In this document: piece after piece, positions 18,049 through 27,022 of the stretch
Position numbering within the stretch: position 1 is the stretch's first letter
Layout of the letters: every line of letters starts with the position of its first letter
From: Hyphomicrobiales bacterium
GTDB lineage: Bacteria > Pseudomonadota > Alphaproteobacteria > Rhizobiales > Rhizobiaceae
NCBI GenBank assembly: GCA_900474095.1
Contig: UCOA01000067.1
Location: forward strand, 22,500 to 86,499
Direction of reading: 5' to 3'
Length of the DNA: 64,000 nucleotides
Program-made: the position numbers and the translations under genes
Notes under the pieces: generated by a model
What the model was told of the DNA's origin: nothing
The model's input: the letters and a program-made list of their open reading frames with translations, nothing else
Databases searched by the model: none

Positions 18049-18980
18049 TGACGGTGCAAAAACGGCTTTTGGTGACCGGCCGTGAAGGTCAGGTTGTACG
18101 TTCGCTTCTGGAGCGCGCCACCCTTCACCCGGATATCGAGGTTCTTGCCCTCGGTCGGCCCGATTTTGATTTGAGCACTCCCGGAACGCTCTCGGCCGTC
18201 ATTAAAGAAATCCGCCCCGATGTCGTTATCTCGGCTGCGGCCTATACGGCTGTCGATCAGGCCGAGACCGAGGAGGAATTGGCGAGGGTCATTAACGCGC
18301 ATGCCGCCGGTGTGATTGCCGAGACTGCCCAGGTGCTGCGGATCCCGATAATCCATCTTTCCACGGATTATGTCTTCGACGGTAACAAGCTGTCTGCCTA
18401 TGTCGAGACAGATCCTGTCGGCCCGGTCAGCGCCTACGGCCGCACGAAATTGGCTGGCGAGGAGGCTGTTTCCTGTGCGACGGACAATCATGTCATATTG
18501 CGCACTGCCTGGGTGCACAGTCCGTTCGGAAAGAATTTTATCAAGACCATGCTTCGATTGGCTGAAAGCCGCGACGTGGTCAATGTCGTTGCAGATCAGT
18601 ATGGCACGCCGACATCCGCGCTCGATATCGCCGATGCGGTGATTGCGGTTGCCTGCAATCTCACCGCAAACCGTGACTCGGCGCTCAGGGGCGTCTTCCA
18701 CTTGACGAATTTGGGTAGAGCCAGTTGGGCCGATTTCGCGGAGGAGATCTTTAAGGTCTCTGCCAGCCTTGGCGGACCCTTTGCTACGGTCGAACGCATT
18801 CCGGCAAACGATTATCCGACCCCGGCCCGGCGCCCGGCCAATTCGCAGCTCGATTGCACCAAGCTCGCTGTCATTCACGGGGTAAGACTGCCGGACTGGG
18901 CTCAGTCGACCAAGACGGTGGTGGGGCGTGTGCTACAGCCGCTCCCTGCTTCAATCCTTACCGGAGACACACAGTCATGA
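18048..18980 (+). CDS. rmlD: dTDP-4-dehydrorhamnose reductase
   Basis: 310 residues from the ATG in TGATG at 18048. The NADPH-binding motif reads [10 protein letters not shown], a slightly altered Gxx[35 protein letters not shown] (catalytic Tyr-x3-Lys) and RTAWVH follow in the standard order. It makes dTDP-L-rhamnose. It overlaps rmlB by one base and rmlA by four bases, so expression of the pathway is tightly coupled. Confidence 0.95.
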   Translation: MTVQKRLLVTGREGQVVRSLLERATLHPDIEVLALGRPDFDLSTPGTLSAVIKEIRPDVVISAAAYTAVDQAETEEELARVINAHAAGVIAETAQVLRIPIIHLSTDYVFDGNKLSAYVETDPVGPVSAYGRTKLAGEEAVSCATDNHVILRTAWVHSPFGKNFIKTMLRLAESRDVVNVVADQYGTPTSALDIADAVIAVACNLTANRDSALRGVFHLTNLGRASWADFAEEIFKVSASLGGPFATVERIPANDYPTPARRPANSQLDCTKLAVIHGVRLPDWAQSTKTVVGRVLQPLPASILTGDTQS

Positions 18981-19861
18981 AGGGTATCATCCTCGCAGGC
19001 GGCAGCGGCACCAGACTTCATCCGATGACGCTGGTTACATCCAAGCAACTTATGCCCGTCTATGACAAGCCAATGATCTATTATCCGCTGTCGACGCTAA
19101 TGCTGGCGGGCATCCGGCAGATCCTGATCATCTCGACGCCGCACGACTTACCGCATTTTCAACGGCTTTTGGGTGACGGGACACAATGGGGCATCGAGCT
19201 GTCGTATGCCGAACAGCCATCGCCGGACGGTTTGGCGCAGGCCTATATCATCGGTGCCGATTTCGTTGGCTCGGATCCATCATGCCTGATTCTGGGCGAC
19301 AATATCTTTTACGGGCACGGCATAACTGAGTTGTTTAAGAATGCTATCGGCCGGACGAAGGGCGCGACGGTCTTCGCCTATCACGTCAACGATCCGGAGC
19401 GGTATGGCGTGGTCGACTTCGACAAGGATATGAAGGCGGTGTCCATTGAGGAAAAGCCAGGTGTGCCGAAATCGAACTGGGCGGTGACTGGCCTTTATTT
19501 CTACGATTCCGACGTTGTCGAGATCGCGGCAAACTTGAAGCCCTCGCCGCGCGGCGAACTTGAGATTACCGATGTGAACCGCGCTTATCTGGAACGCGGC
19601 AAACTGAGTGTCGAACTCATGGGGCGTGGTTACGCCTGGCTCGATACAGGCACCCCTGATAGCCTGATGGAGGCCGGAAACTTTGTTGCAACTCTTGAGC
19701 GTCGCCAAGGGTTCAAAATTTCCTGCCCAGAGGAGGTTGCATACAATAATGCGTTTATTTCCCGAGAAGAGCTTATTGAAATTGCTAAGAAATATGGAAA
19801 AAGCGACTACGGAAAGTACCTAATGCAAAAGGTACATACGCAACCACTTAAGATTGGATGA
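18977..19861 (+). CDS. rmlA: Glucose-1-phosphate thymidylyltransferase
   Basis: 294 residues from ATG 18977 (ATGA overlap with rmlD). The nucleotidyltransferase signature [11 protein letters not shown], then [59 protein letters not shown] and [10 protein letters not shown] are all present. It forms dTDP-glucose from dTTP and glucose-1-phosphate, the committed and feedback-controlled step. Last gene of the operon; only gene debris follows, so the operon probably lost downstream neighbours. Confidence 0.97.
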   Translation: MKGIILAGGSGTRLHPMTLVTSKQLMPVYDKPMIYYPLSTLMLAGIRQILIISTPHDLPHFQRLLGDGTQWGIELSYAEQPSPDGLAQAYIIGADFVGSDPSCLILGDNIFYGHGITELFKNAIGRTKGATVFAYHVNDPERYGVVDFDKDMKAVSIEEKPGVPKSNWAVTGLYFYDSDVVEIAANLKPSPRGELEITDVNRAYLERGKLSVELMGRGYAWLDTGTPDSLMEAGNFVATLERRQGFKISCPEEVAYNNAFISREELIEIAKKYGKSDYGKYLMQKVHTQPLKIG

Positions 19862-20279
19862 CGTTCAGACCGCGCGAATAGCCCTGTATCGGTGCCGCGG
19901 CTGTTTCACCTGAAACCTTGATCTGTGCGGAACCCCGCAAAGGACCGCCAGAAAAGCGGTCGGAACTGAGGGCGTGAGCCCAGGATAATAATCGGCACTG
20001 TCTGGCCATCCTAGGCTCAAGCCACATCTCGAAACGACCGGCTACAACACGCGGGTTTTCACTCCGCGCGCAAAGGCCGAACGAGAGGGCATGGCAGATC
20101 AAGGGCTGCGTGCAGCATAACGCATAACAGCCAGGGTGCCGCAGCATGGAAGGCATTGACCGCCGCTCGCGTCGGCGCCGCGAAGGAAACGCCCTGAACG
20201 GCAAGATCATCGGTGCCGACGGTCGTGTAGAGCAGCATCACTTCAGCGTCTCCCGGCTTCATCTTTCGTACACCTGCCG
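19862..20279 (-). pseudogene. Unrecognised coding remnant downstream of rmlA
   Basis: On the minus strand a coding-like start, MKPGDAEVMLLYTTVGTDDL from about 20260, runs into stops within about 70 codons, and other frames contain further short open pieces. The organisation resembles a decayed gene following the broken GSCFA gene, in the same direction. The family is not recognised. No terminator for the rml operon was found here. Confidence 0.35.
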
Positions 20280-21266
20280 TCACGATTGTTCGGTTTCGAC
20301 GAAATAGGCTTCCTGGAACACCTGCATGATATGTTCGACAACCGGCATCAGCACGCGGCGGCGGTCCTCTCGAAATGCGAGTTCGGATCGAGCGAGGTGA
20401 CCAGCTCGAAGGCCGGGAAGTAGATGACATCCTCGAATTCGCGCGTGACCTGGCCGATGGCGGCGCGCAGGAGACACTTGCTCTCCATGTTGGTCACGAC
20501 GATGTCCTCCTCGCCGAAGGTCGCGGCAAGGGCGACCGGTGACACGGTCATGACGATCTTGGCACCGGGCTTCGCCGTGCGCACGAGACGGACAATTGCG
20601 CGGAGATTGTCGAGGTTCTCTTCGAAGGAGCTGCCCTTTCGACCTTACCCGCGCCGCCGTCGCTGCCGGCATAACCCGGCTTCTGGTTGACGATCTTGCG
20701 GCTTTCCGCATTTCGGAAGACCTCCGTCATGCCAAATGTGAAGAGAAAGGCCGAAGCCTCGCGCACGCCGGCCTCGATCGCCCGATCGACCGCATCGACG
20801 CTTTCGCGCAGTTCCCCCGGCGTGCGCGCAACCACCAGTCGCAGATACGGATCCTGGTAGGAGGGCATCTCGCTCCAGGCGAGGTTCTTCCTGCTGAATC
20901 GCGTGGTAGTCGTCAGGACGCTGCTGCCACAGCCCCAGCGCCTTCTCCAATTGCTGGCAAATAGAGAAGGTGTTGTAGAAGTTCATGTGCTCTTCGCCTG
21001 GCAACTCATCGATACGCACGCGCTTGGGGTCGAAGGCGATTTCGCTAAGTGCCGGAAGGCAGCGGATGCCGGCCGCCGACAGCGTGAGGCGGATCTCGCG
21101 CGCAAAACAGCTACCCATGGTGAAGAAGCGATCATCGCGCGAAAAGATCGGCCTTTTCTTCACAGTGATGGCAATCGTCCGCGAACGTCTTGAATAATCG
21201 ATTGGGACGATCGCTGGCTTTTAGTCGGATGTCGTGCGCGATCAGATCGATATCGGGTCCGTGCAT
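20280..21266 (-). pseudogene. Decayed GSCFA-domain gene (third copy)
   Basis: A good ribosome site (AAGGTGAG) precedes ATG 21266, MHGPDIDLIAHDIRLKASD, but the frame breaks near 21.13 kb. The GSCFA signature, FFTMGSCFAREIRL, is in the next frame; FLFTFGMTEVFRN is in a third piece (about 20.7 kb), and IVMTVSPVALAATFGEEDIV, YFPAFELVTSLDPNSHFE in a fourth, ending VLMPVVEHIMQVFQE. At least three frameshifts separate these parts. All pieces are in the right order with the expected spacing, so the loss is by small indels rather than deletion. Confidence 0.82.
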
Positions 21267-21613
21267 GGGCTCACCTTTAACGCTGCGGTAATGATTTTGG
21301 GCCGTCCAAGACCTTCATTCAACTGTCCCGGCCTCCGCCTCACGCCCCTTAAAGCTCTTGGCCAGCACTCGAAATCGCTCGCATTGGCGACCCGCCAGAC
21401 GAGACAACGAGGCAGAGCCTGGCGACCCTCCCTCGCGATAGTTGCTCGACATCGCTCCTCTATCATCTCGTATGCTGGCGTGTCGCGCATAGGTGTTCTG
21501 AAGGCCCGTCTGTGCCCCAAACTGGAGGTAGACAAAGCCTGTAACAAATCGGATCCACCAACCAGCCTCGTCTCCCCGGGAGATAGGGCTGACCATCGCG
21601 ATGGGTTGCCGGT
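21267..21613. other. Region between decayed GSCFA gene and rpsU
   Basis: About 350 bases. Two minus-strand frames of 93-101 codons overlap each other here; neither has a recognisable motif or a ribosome site, so they are not called. It may be eroded coding DNA. Confidence 0.35.
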
Positions 21614-21847
21614 TTAACGGCTCGGCTTCTTTTTTGGACCCGGCAGAAGGCCTTCTCGCTGCATCTGCTTGCGAACGTTCTTGCGTTGGCGGCTAATGGC
21701 CTCGGACTTCTGGCGCGCCTTCTTCACGGACGGCTTCTCATAGGCTTCCCGCAATCGCATTTCGCGGAAGACGCCCTCTCGCTGGAGCTTTTTCTTCAAC
21801 ACGCGAAGCGCCTGATCAATGTTGTTATCGCGAACCAATACCTGCAT
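21614..21847 (-). CDS. rpsU: 30S ribosomal protein S21
   Basis: 77 residues, normal length for alphaproteobacterial S21. It begins [20 protein letters not shown], followed by [23 protein letters not shown] and a basic tail [19 protein letters not shown]. Small-subunit protein that helps mRNA selection at initiation. Rhizobia often carry more than one rpsU; this copy is alone, surrounded by pseudogenes and IS debris rather than other translation genes. The 5' side (21848-22039) must hold its promoter and that of the divergent small gene. Confidence 0.95.
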   Translation of the reverse strand: MQVLVRDNNIDQALRVLKKKLQREGVFREMRLREAYEKPSVKKARQKSEAISRQRKNVRKQMQREGLLPGPKKKPSR

Positions 21848-22039
21848 GGAAAACCTTTCGAAGCTTGCAGTCCTGAAGACGAAGCGCGCAATCTAACCCC
21901 TTCTCTGAAATTTGCTAGTCAGGCGGCGTCATCATTTTTCGCTATATTTCCAGCGAGGAAAAATTAGACTAAAGTCGTAACGCTGAAGATCGCATGAGAC
22001 GATCGAAGCGACCTGTTGTTGTCGTCCTTGGGAGGGATA

Positions 22040-22243
22040 ATGATGCAACATTTCACGACCACCATACCACCGAAAGATATCGCGCTGCTGCAGACCGTCC
22101 TTGATGCCTGGTGCAGCCAAAACAACATGCTTCGAAGCAAAGCCGAGAACGAGGCGAAGATCCTGATTTCCGAATACAAACGCGGAGTACGGTCTCAAAT
22201 CGGTCTGGTCGATGCATTGGTCGCGGCAGATAACCGCCAATAA
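22040..22243 (+). CDS. Conserved small rhizobial protein, unknown function
   Basis: 67 residues from ATG 22040, with an excellent ribosome site GGAGGG at 22031-22036. The pattern TTIPPKDIALLQTVLDAWCSQNN is one I recognise from short hypothetical proteins of Rhizobium; the rest is helical and acidic-basic mixed. No membrane segment or catalytic motif. Divergent from rpsU. Function unknown. Confidence 0.7.
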   Translation: MMQHFTTTIPPKDIALLQTVLDAWCSQNNMLRSKAENEAKILISEYKRGVRSQIGLVDALVAADNRQ

Positions 22244-22603
22244 TCGGCCTCGAACACATGTGCTCCGGTTGGACGGTCGTCGTAGTTTCGGCGATATCTG
22301 ACAGTCAGCCGGAATGCAGAAGGTAATTCCGCACCTCACCTTGAGCCCCTTTCTACTGCTCGCTCAATTTAGGGCCTGTTGACAAGGTCTGCAGCGGACA
22401 GTCGTGATCGCCCTGTTGCGAATGAAGGCATTGAGGGCGACTGCCGCGTTTTCGCAATCGAAAGCGGGATTACCGAAGCGGTGGAAAGCCTCTCCCAATT
22501 GGCGTTGGGCTTGTTCGTTATCCACGTCGGTGGACGAGCGTTCGGAGTCAGGCAGCCCTATGCATCTATGCTTGGATGATCTTTTAACGAAGTTGAACAT
22601 AGG
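22244..22603. other. Possible insertion-sequence debris
   Basis: A segment from about 22374 (GGGCCTGTTGACAAGG) to 22590 reads on the minus strand as a frame ending in ALNAFIRNRAITTVRCRPCQ, which looks like IS-end coding, but I cannot name the element. It interrupts the 5' part of the gene fragment that follows at 22604. Confidence 0.3.
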
Positions 22604-23008
22604 TTGCGGCGGCGGGGAACGCATGTGTATCCTATCCTGGCCGATGTTCCAGCCGCTGAGATTGCTGCAGCCTACCTCGATGCTGTCTATCGCGATAATG
22701 CACGAGCGGATTATTTCGGACTTTCACAGCACCAGTTCGTTGATGCTCTACAATCGAGCGGGTCGATATGGGCTCCGGATGGGGACGAGGCTTTTGATGA
22801 CGGAAGCCACGTTTTGCAGTTCGTCGTGGGAAGCTATGTGCGCATCGTCGCCTTCGTGAATACAGAATCGCCTGACGATTTATCTGGCACCATTAGCGAA
22901 CAGTGGATGGACCCCGATCTTTTCTATGGCATAGCTTCGGGTTGGAAGACACTATTCGCTATGGAACGAGCAAGTAGGTTGAAGGCCAATAGTCACTCGC
23001 TCACCTGA
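22604..23008 (+). pseudogene. 5'-truncated small protein, possibly immunity-like
   Basis: The coding sense begins right after a stop at 22577-22579 (FNEVEHRLRRRGTHVYPIL), with no credible start or ribosome site; a TTG at 22604 is available but weak. The 134-residue remainder is well-formed: AAEIAAAYLDAVYRDNARAD, HVLQFVVGSYVRIVAFVN, ISEQWMDPDLFYGIASGW. Size and composition resemble toxin-immunity proteins, but I cannot assign a family. Likely the 3' part of a gene cut by an upstream insertion. Confidence 0.45.
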
Positions 23009-23040
23009 CGTGATCCTCGGATTCCCAAATCGCCAGGAAC

Positions 23041-23492
23041 ATGATTCAACGCTGCTTTTTGGAGGCGTTGGCGCGAGGCGATTTGAGTGACGTGGAATGG
23101 CGGATCGTAGAGCCGCTTTTGCGAGCAGAACATGGGCGCAAATCCCGCCCATCTTATGATAATCGGCAGTTTTTGAACGGTGTGCTGTATGTTCTGCCCA
23201 ATGGCGGGATATGTATGAACGTCATGGAAAATGGAACTCGGTGTATGTCCGCTTTCGTCGATGGGCGGAGCAACGGGTATGGGATGCCCTTCTGGAAACG
23301 CTCGTTGAATTAGGGCTGACGGACGACTGGCGACACTGCTCGACATCACCATTAGGAGGCCTTTGGTCGATCACGCGGCGGTTTTACGACGAAAATCCAG
23401 CCCGCTACGACAAAACTCGCAAATCCTTCGAGGCCTTCCTTGCCCTGGCCGCAGCCAAGATATGGCTACCTCACTTTGCCAACATGGCCTAG
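23041..23492 (+). pseudogene. IS5-type transposase, internally deleted and frameshifted
   Basis: The start encodes DLSDVEWRIVEPLLRAEHGR and DNRQFLNGVLYVL, the N-terminus of IS5-family transposases. A frameshift near 23.20 kb moves to ERHGKWNSVYVRFRRWAEQ and LVELGLTDDWRH. It then jumps directly to ARYDKTRKSFEAFLALAAAK, which is the extreme C-terminus. The DDE catalytic core is missing. This is the same style of internal deletion as in the IS66 element. Confidence 0.85.
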
Positions 23493-23519
23493 TGCCCAGA
23501 TATGCATGCCGCAACACGA

Positions 23520-23837
23520 TCAAGCCTTCGAAAATTGCTCGCCCTCAACCATCAGTCGATTGATCGCGGTTCCGAGGTCAAATGGCTGGTTTGCTTCAAG
23601 TACGCCAGGATCCTGGATATTTTCAACGGCAGGAGCAGCCGGGCGGGCGTGGCGCAGGGCAGATCTTTCTCTGAGAAGGGCGCTGTAACGCCTGGCAACC
23701 TCCGACATCTCGATTTGCCCGGCGATCCATTCGTCGATCCAGGCATGGAAACGGTCGTCCTGTTCAACGGCGTGCCCAGCCTCACGCGCTCGTTGAAACG
23801 CATTCTCCGCCGCTCGGCGCCTGACCTCAACTGACAT
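23520..23837 (-). CDS. Small helical protein, possibly VbhA-like antitoxin
   Basis: 105 residues starting MSVEVRRRAAENAFQRAREA, then DDRFHAWIDEWIAGQIEMSEVARRY. The alternation of a basic first helix and an acidic second helix with G-x-I resembles the short antitoxin-VbhA domain, but the match is weak and no Fic toxin partner is adjacent. Reading is opposite to the flanking IS remnant. Coding is supported only by composition and the coherent amphipathic helices. Confidence 0.4.
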   Translation of the reverse strand: MSVEVRRRAAENAFQRAREAGHAVEQDDRFHAWIDEWIAGQIEMSEVARRYSALLRERSALRHARPAAPAVENIQDPGVLEANQPFDLGTAINRLMVEGEQFSKA

Positions 23838-24279
23838 CTATCCCTCGCATTGCACCTTCGCATGACGGAACATAGGCGTGGCCGTTCCGATTTCGACATT
23901 CACAAATGTAGCTCCAAAAACAAGCAAACATCCATGGCCTAGTCCGTGTGACATCTTGGCGGAGTTGATAACTGGTCGCCCGCCAGGAAGTTCCCTGCGA
24001 GATATCTACACCTACCACCGCTGCATGCTTGCTCCCGACAACCTCGAGTACGTAAACAGGCAATCTCAACCACAAGATACCGCAAATAAAGGCGCCGATT
24101 TGTTCGTTTGCCGGAAAAACACATCGTAATCGCCCTATCGGTAGCCGTTAAATGATGAAGGCTGGGGTGGGGTTGGAGTCTTCGGTTCATGCGAAGCGCA
24201 TCGCGCCTACACTGTGGGACTTGTCATGGTAGTCAACAGGCGGTTAAGGAATATCAGACAACAACAGGTGGTAGTCATC
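23838..24279. other. Non-coding or eroded region before the sulfotransferase gene
   Basis: Overlapping frames of 82-83 codons on both strands lack motifs and ribosome sites and are rejected. The sulfotransferase promoter is expected in the last 200 bases. Confidence 0.35.
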
Positions 24280-25206
24280 TTGACGAAATTCATCCTACAC
24301 ATCGGCACCCATAAAACCGGGACGACCGCAATCCAGGCTTTCCTTTCGGAAAATAGGGATTGTCTTCTCACTCAAAACATCGATTTCCCGTTGGTTGGCA
24401 GAATTCCGACAGGATCCCAAGCGCACCGCCACTTCTCCGCTTTATTCCGCGGGGTGGAAAGTGAGCATCCCGTGGACTTCGCGGACACAATATCGACTGG
24501 ATTGACTGAGGCGCCTGTCTGTATTCTATCGTCAGAGGATTTTTGGTTCTGTTGCAACCCGGATTCTGTTGATCGGGCGCATCGCTTAATCGGTAAAGAT
24601 GCCAGGGTCGTCTGCTACCTTCGAGAACCAGTTTCCCACCTAATATCGATGTATAAAGAGGGTTTAAAAGCGGGGGGAGCAGATTTTCCGGAAGAGTTCA
24701 TCAATCGATATTATAAGGGATTAGTTTCCAGGGGCAAGTATAGTTATTATAGGTATGAAGAAAATCTTTCATATTGGCGAGCGCATTGGCAAGTGACAGT
24801 TGTGCCTTACGTGGTGGGAGGCAATGTCGTAGCTGACTTTTTGAGCCATTGTGGGGTCGACGCAGATATGTCGAAGATGACTTGGCCTGGCAAGCAGAAT
24901 GAAGCCATGTCGGACGTCGACGCGATGCTTCTCATGCGGGTCAATCGAATGCTCGCCGAGGGAGCGATTAATCAACAGCAGCGAACGCGTTACAGGAAGC
25001 AGATCCACGCCCACTCGCATCGCCTGGCGAGTGAGCTTGAGGGGTTGCTTGTCACGGCTGAGTTGGACACCAGTAGCTTTAAGCAGGCGTTTTGGGCTGA
25101 GAACCGAGAATTTACCTCTATGTTCGATCACATACCCGACAGAGTGGCTCACGCGGTTGATATTAATCTGTCGGATCGGGACATTCTTTCCGCCATGACA
25201 AGATAA
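24280..25206 (+). CDS. Sulfotransferase-family protein
   Basis: The TTG at 24280 is chosen because AGGTGG lies eight bases upstream and the product then starts MTKFILHIGTHKTGTT, placing the PAPS 5'-phosphosulfate loop (GTHKTGTTAIQAFL) at the N-terminus as is normal. The 3'-phosphate motif is RVVCYLREPVSHLISMYKEG, about 110 residues further. Length (308 residues) fits. It would transfer sulfate from PAPS to a hydroxyl, most likely on a glycan given the setting. The gene is AT-richer than its neighbours, suggesting transfer. An APS kinase follows 190 bases downstream. Confidence 0.82.
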   Translation: MTKFILHIGTHKTGTTAIQAFLSENRDCLLTQNIDFPLVGRIPTGSQAHRHFSALFRGVESEHPVDFADTISTGLTEAPVCILSSEDFWFCCNPDSVDRAHRLIGKDARVVCYLREPVSHLISMYKEGLKAGGADFPEEFINRYYKGLVSRGKYSYYRYEENLSYWRAHWQVTVVPYVVGGNVVADFLSHCGVDADMSKMTWPGKQNEAMSDVDAMLLMRVNRMLAEGAINQQQRTRYRKQIHAHSHRLASELEGLLVTAELDTSSFKQAFWAENREFTSMFDHIPDRVAHAVDINLSDRDILSAMTR

Positions 25207-25398
25207 GGAACGGCTTCACTGCCGCCCTCCTTGATGAGCTCGCTTGGCTCGGACAGTTCGGTCGACGGACGCTTGAGGGTTGGATGGGATAGGCGAGATT
25301 TTTCCCGAGTCCACAATGCTTCTTCCTAACCTTGGTGACGCTCGACGTCATCTTCATATCAACGGCTGTCTGAACGCCTCTTGTCTGACGAGCCCAAG

Positions 25399-26055
25399 AT
25401 GATCATTATGGAATACGATATCAAAAATGAGAGTGTCCAATTGTCCCGCGATAATATTTACTGTCGAACTTTTTCCGTGACCAGGGATGCTCGGGAACTT
25501 CTGAACGGTCATCCGAGCGGAGTGGTCTGGCTCACGGGCCTCTCGGGAGCGGGAAAGTCCTCCCTCGCCGACAGTTTAGAAAGCAAACTTCACGTGCTGG
25601 GTAAGCGCACATACGTGCTCGACGGTGACAATGTCAGGCATGGCCTAAACAAAGATCTGGATTTTACGGAAGCTGGCCGTGACGAAAATATCAGACGTGT
25701 AGCTGAAGTGGCCAAGCTAATGATGGACGCCGGGTTGATCGTGATTACCGCCTTTATATCGCCATTCCGCGATGAGCGTGAGATGGCGCGAACTTTGATC
25801 GGCGCGGAGAATTTCGTCGAAGTGTACCTTAGCACTCCGCTTAGCGTATGCGAGGAACGTGACTCGAAAGGGCTGTACAAGTTGGCACGCGCGGGGCGCA
25901 TTCAACAGATGACGGGCATAACGAGTGCCTACGAAATACCCGAGCAGCCCGCGTTTGTTGCAGATATGTCCTCGGAAACGGCTGACCACGCCAGTGAGCG
26001 GCTGCTTGCGTCCCTTTGGATTTGCCGAGGCGGCGTGACGGGAGCAGATGACTGA
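25399..26055 (+). CDS. cysC: Adenylylsulfate (APS) kinase
   Basis: 218 residues from ATG 25399 (ATG 25408 or TTG 25381 are alternatives; no start has a strong ribosome site). P-loop GLSGAGKSS, then VLDGDNVRHGLN, FTEAGRDENIRRVAEVAKL, TAFISPFRDEREMAR and EVYLSTPLSVCEERDSKGLY are the full APS-kinase set. It makes PAPS from APS and ATP. It is a stand-alone kinase, not fused to an ATP sulfurylase as in NodQ/CysN. Pairing with the sulfotransferase points to local PAPS supply for sulfation. Confidence 0.92.
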   Translation: MIIMEYDIKNESVQLSRDNIYCRTFSVTRDARELLNGHPSGVVWLTGLSGAGKSSLADSLESKLHVLGKRTYVLDGDNVRHGLNKDLDFTEAGRDENIRRVAEVAKLMMDAGLIVITAFISPFRDEREMARTLIGAENFVEVYLSTPLSVCEERDSKGLYKLARAGRIQQMTGITSAYEIPEQPAFVADMSSETADHASERLLASLWICRGGVTGADD

Positions 26056-26195
26056 TATGAAGTCTTTCCGGGAGATCTGCGCATCCAAGGGGTTGGCTGT
26101 GGGTGTGATGCGCGCAACAACACATCGGCGATACGGATGACGCGCTATGGCGCTATGGGCGCGTCGGTGGCGTCGTTCGTCATGCGAGTGGCTAC

Positions 26196-26558
26196 CTATG
26201 AGGTCGGCCGCTCCAAATCGCGGGCGTTTTTGATGATCACCTCGATCTTCGAGTCCATTACAATGCGCAGATCTCGTATCATACCGGCCGCTTCGAGGAG
26301 ACCGGCGCGGACGTCTGCATCAGGTCTATTACCGACCGATCCGGCCAAGGCGCCCATGGCGACCAGTGAATCGGCCGCCGAGCCGGATTGGGGAAATCCA
26401 ACGACATCCCGCATGCTCCGGATTGTCGCAATAGCCCGCTTCAACAGCCTACCCCTCTCCACAGGCGGCAGCTTTACGACCTCATTGGCGGCACGAACCA
26501 GCTCTGCGATGAAATCGGTGGTCGCGGTCATTGGCGAAGGCTCATGCTCCTCGAACAC
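26196..26558 (-). CDS. Small helical protein of unknown function, partner of the upstream gene
   Basis: Up to 120 residues from a GTG at 26558 directly after the stop of the upstream gene; the ATG at 26531 (MTATTDFIAELVRAANE) is an equally good start. The product is nearly all alpha-helical: FIAELVRAANEVVKLPPVER, LLKRAIATIRSMRDVVGF, ADVRAGLLEAAGMIRDL. No known family. Contact with the preceding small gene suggests a two-protein unit. Confidence 0.5.
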   Translation of the reverse strand: MFEEHEPSPMTATTDFIAELVRAANEVVKLPPVERGRLLKRAIATIRSMRDVVGFPQSGSAADSLVAMGALAGSVGNRPDADVRAGLLEAAGMIRDLRIVMDSKIEVIIKNARDLERPTS

Positions 26559-26765
26559 TCATTCCGAAACAAGACCGTCAAATATCTCGAGCATCGCATC
26601 GCTGATTGCTTTTCCGAGCTCCGCGGCGGTTGCGGCAAGGGCCTCTTCGTTCATATCACGTGCCGCGATCGCAAAGGAAGCACCTTCTGTCGTCACGATT
26701 TCCTGCGCGCGCTGAAAAGCCCAAAGTGCAAAATCACTGCGACTGCCAATTTCTGTCGTTTCCAC
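26559..26765 (-). CDS. Small helical protein of unknown function
   Basis: 68 residues from ATG 26765, METTEIGSRSDFALWAFQRA then ARDMNEEALAATAAELGKA. AGGAGT is present a few bases upstream of the start. Entirely helical, no cysteine, no membrane segment. Its stop abuts the next start, so the two small genes are one transcription unit. They could form a bipartite (toxin-antitoxin-like or phasin-like) pair, but the sequence does not say. Confidence 0.5.
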   Translation of the reverse strand: METTEIGSRSDFALWAFQRAQEIVTTEGASFAIAARDMNEEALAATAAELGKAISDAMLEIFDGLVSE

Positions 26766-26980
26766 GCGTTACTCCTGTTTTGTTTTGATGACGGGCTTAT
26801 CCACCCCAGCGCTCAACCACAACTATCGTGAACGAATTTTGCTTCGTGACCAGTTTCGCGAACCTGAACCTCGCGGTTCAGCCGAACGGCATGGCTTCGA
26901 TCCCTATGGCCGCCGACGGTCCTTTTCCCGGCGCCGTTTTTCGAACTAGCGCTCGGGCAGCGCGACGACAAGACTTGAAC

Positions 26981-27011
26981 GCCAGCCTTTTGCAGGAGCG
27001 CTGGCTTTTTT
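26981..27011 (+). terminator. Intrinsic terminator on the plus strand with no obvious gene
   Basis: GCCAGC (26981-26986), a 13-base loop, GCTGGC (27000-27005), then TTTTTT (27006-27011). Genes on either side read leftward, so the terminator would serve an unannotated plus-strand transcript starting within the 26.77-26.98 kb gap. Confidence 0.5.
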
Positions 27012-27022
27012 GTTCAGGGCGG

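Noticed and set aside
21242..21596. Frames of 93-101 codons on the minus strand upstream of the broken GSCFA gene
   Set aside because: They overlap in different frames and show Arg-rich, low-information composition.
23878..24190. Overlapping 82-83 codon frames on both strands before the sulfotransferase gene
   Set aside because: No motif, no ribosome site, mutually overlapping; likely chance frames.
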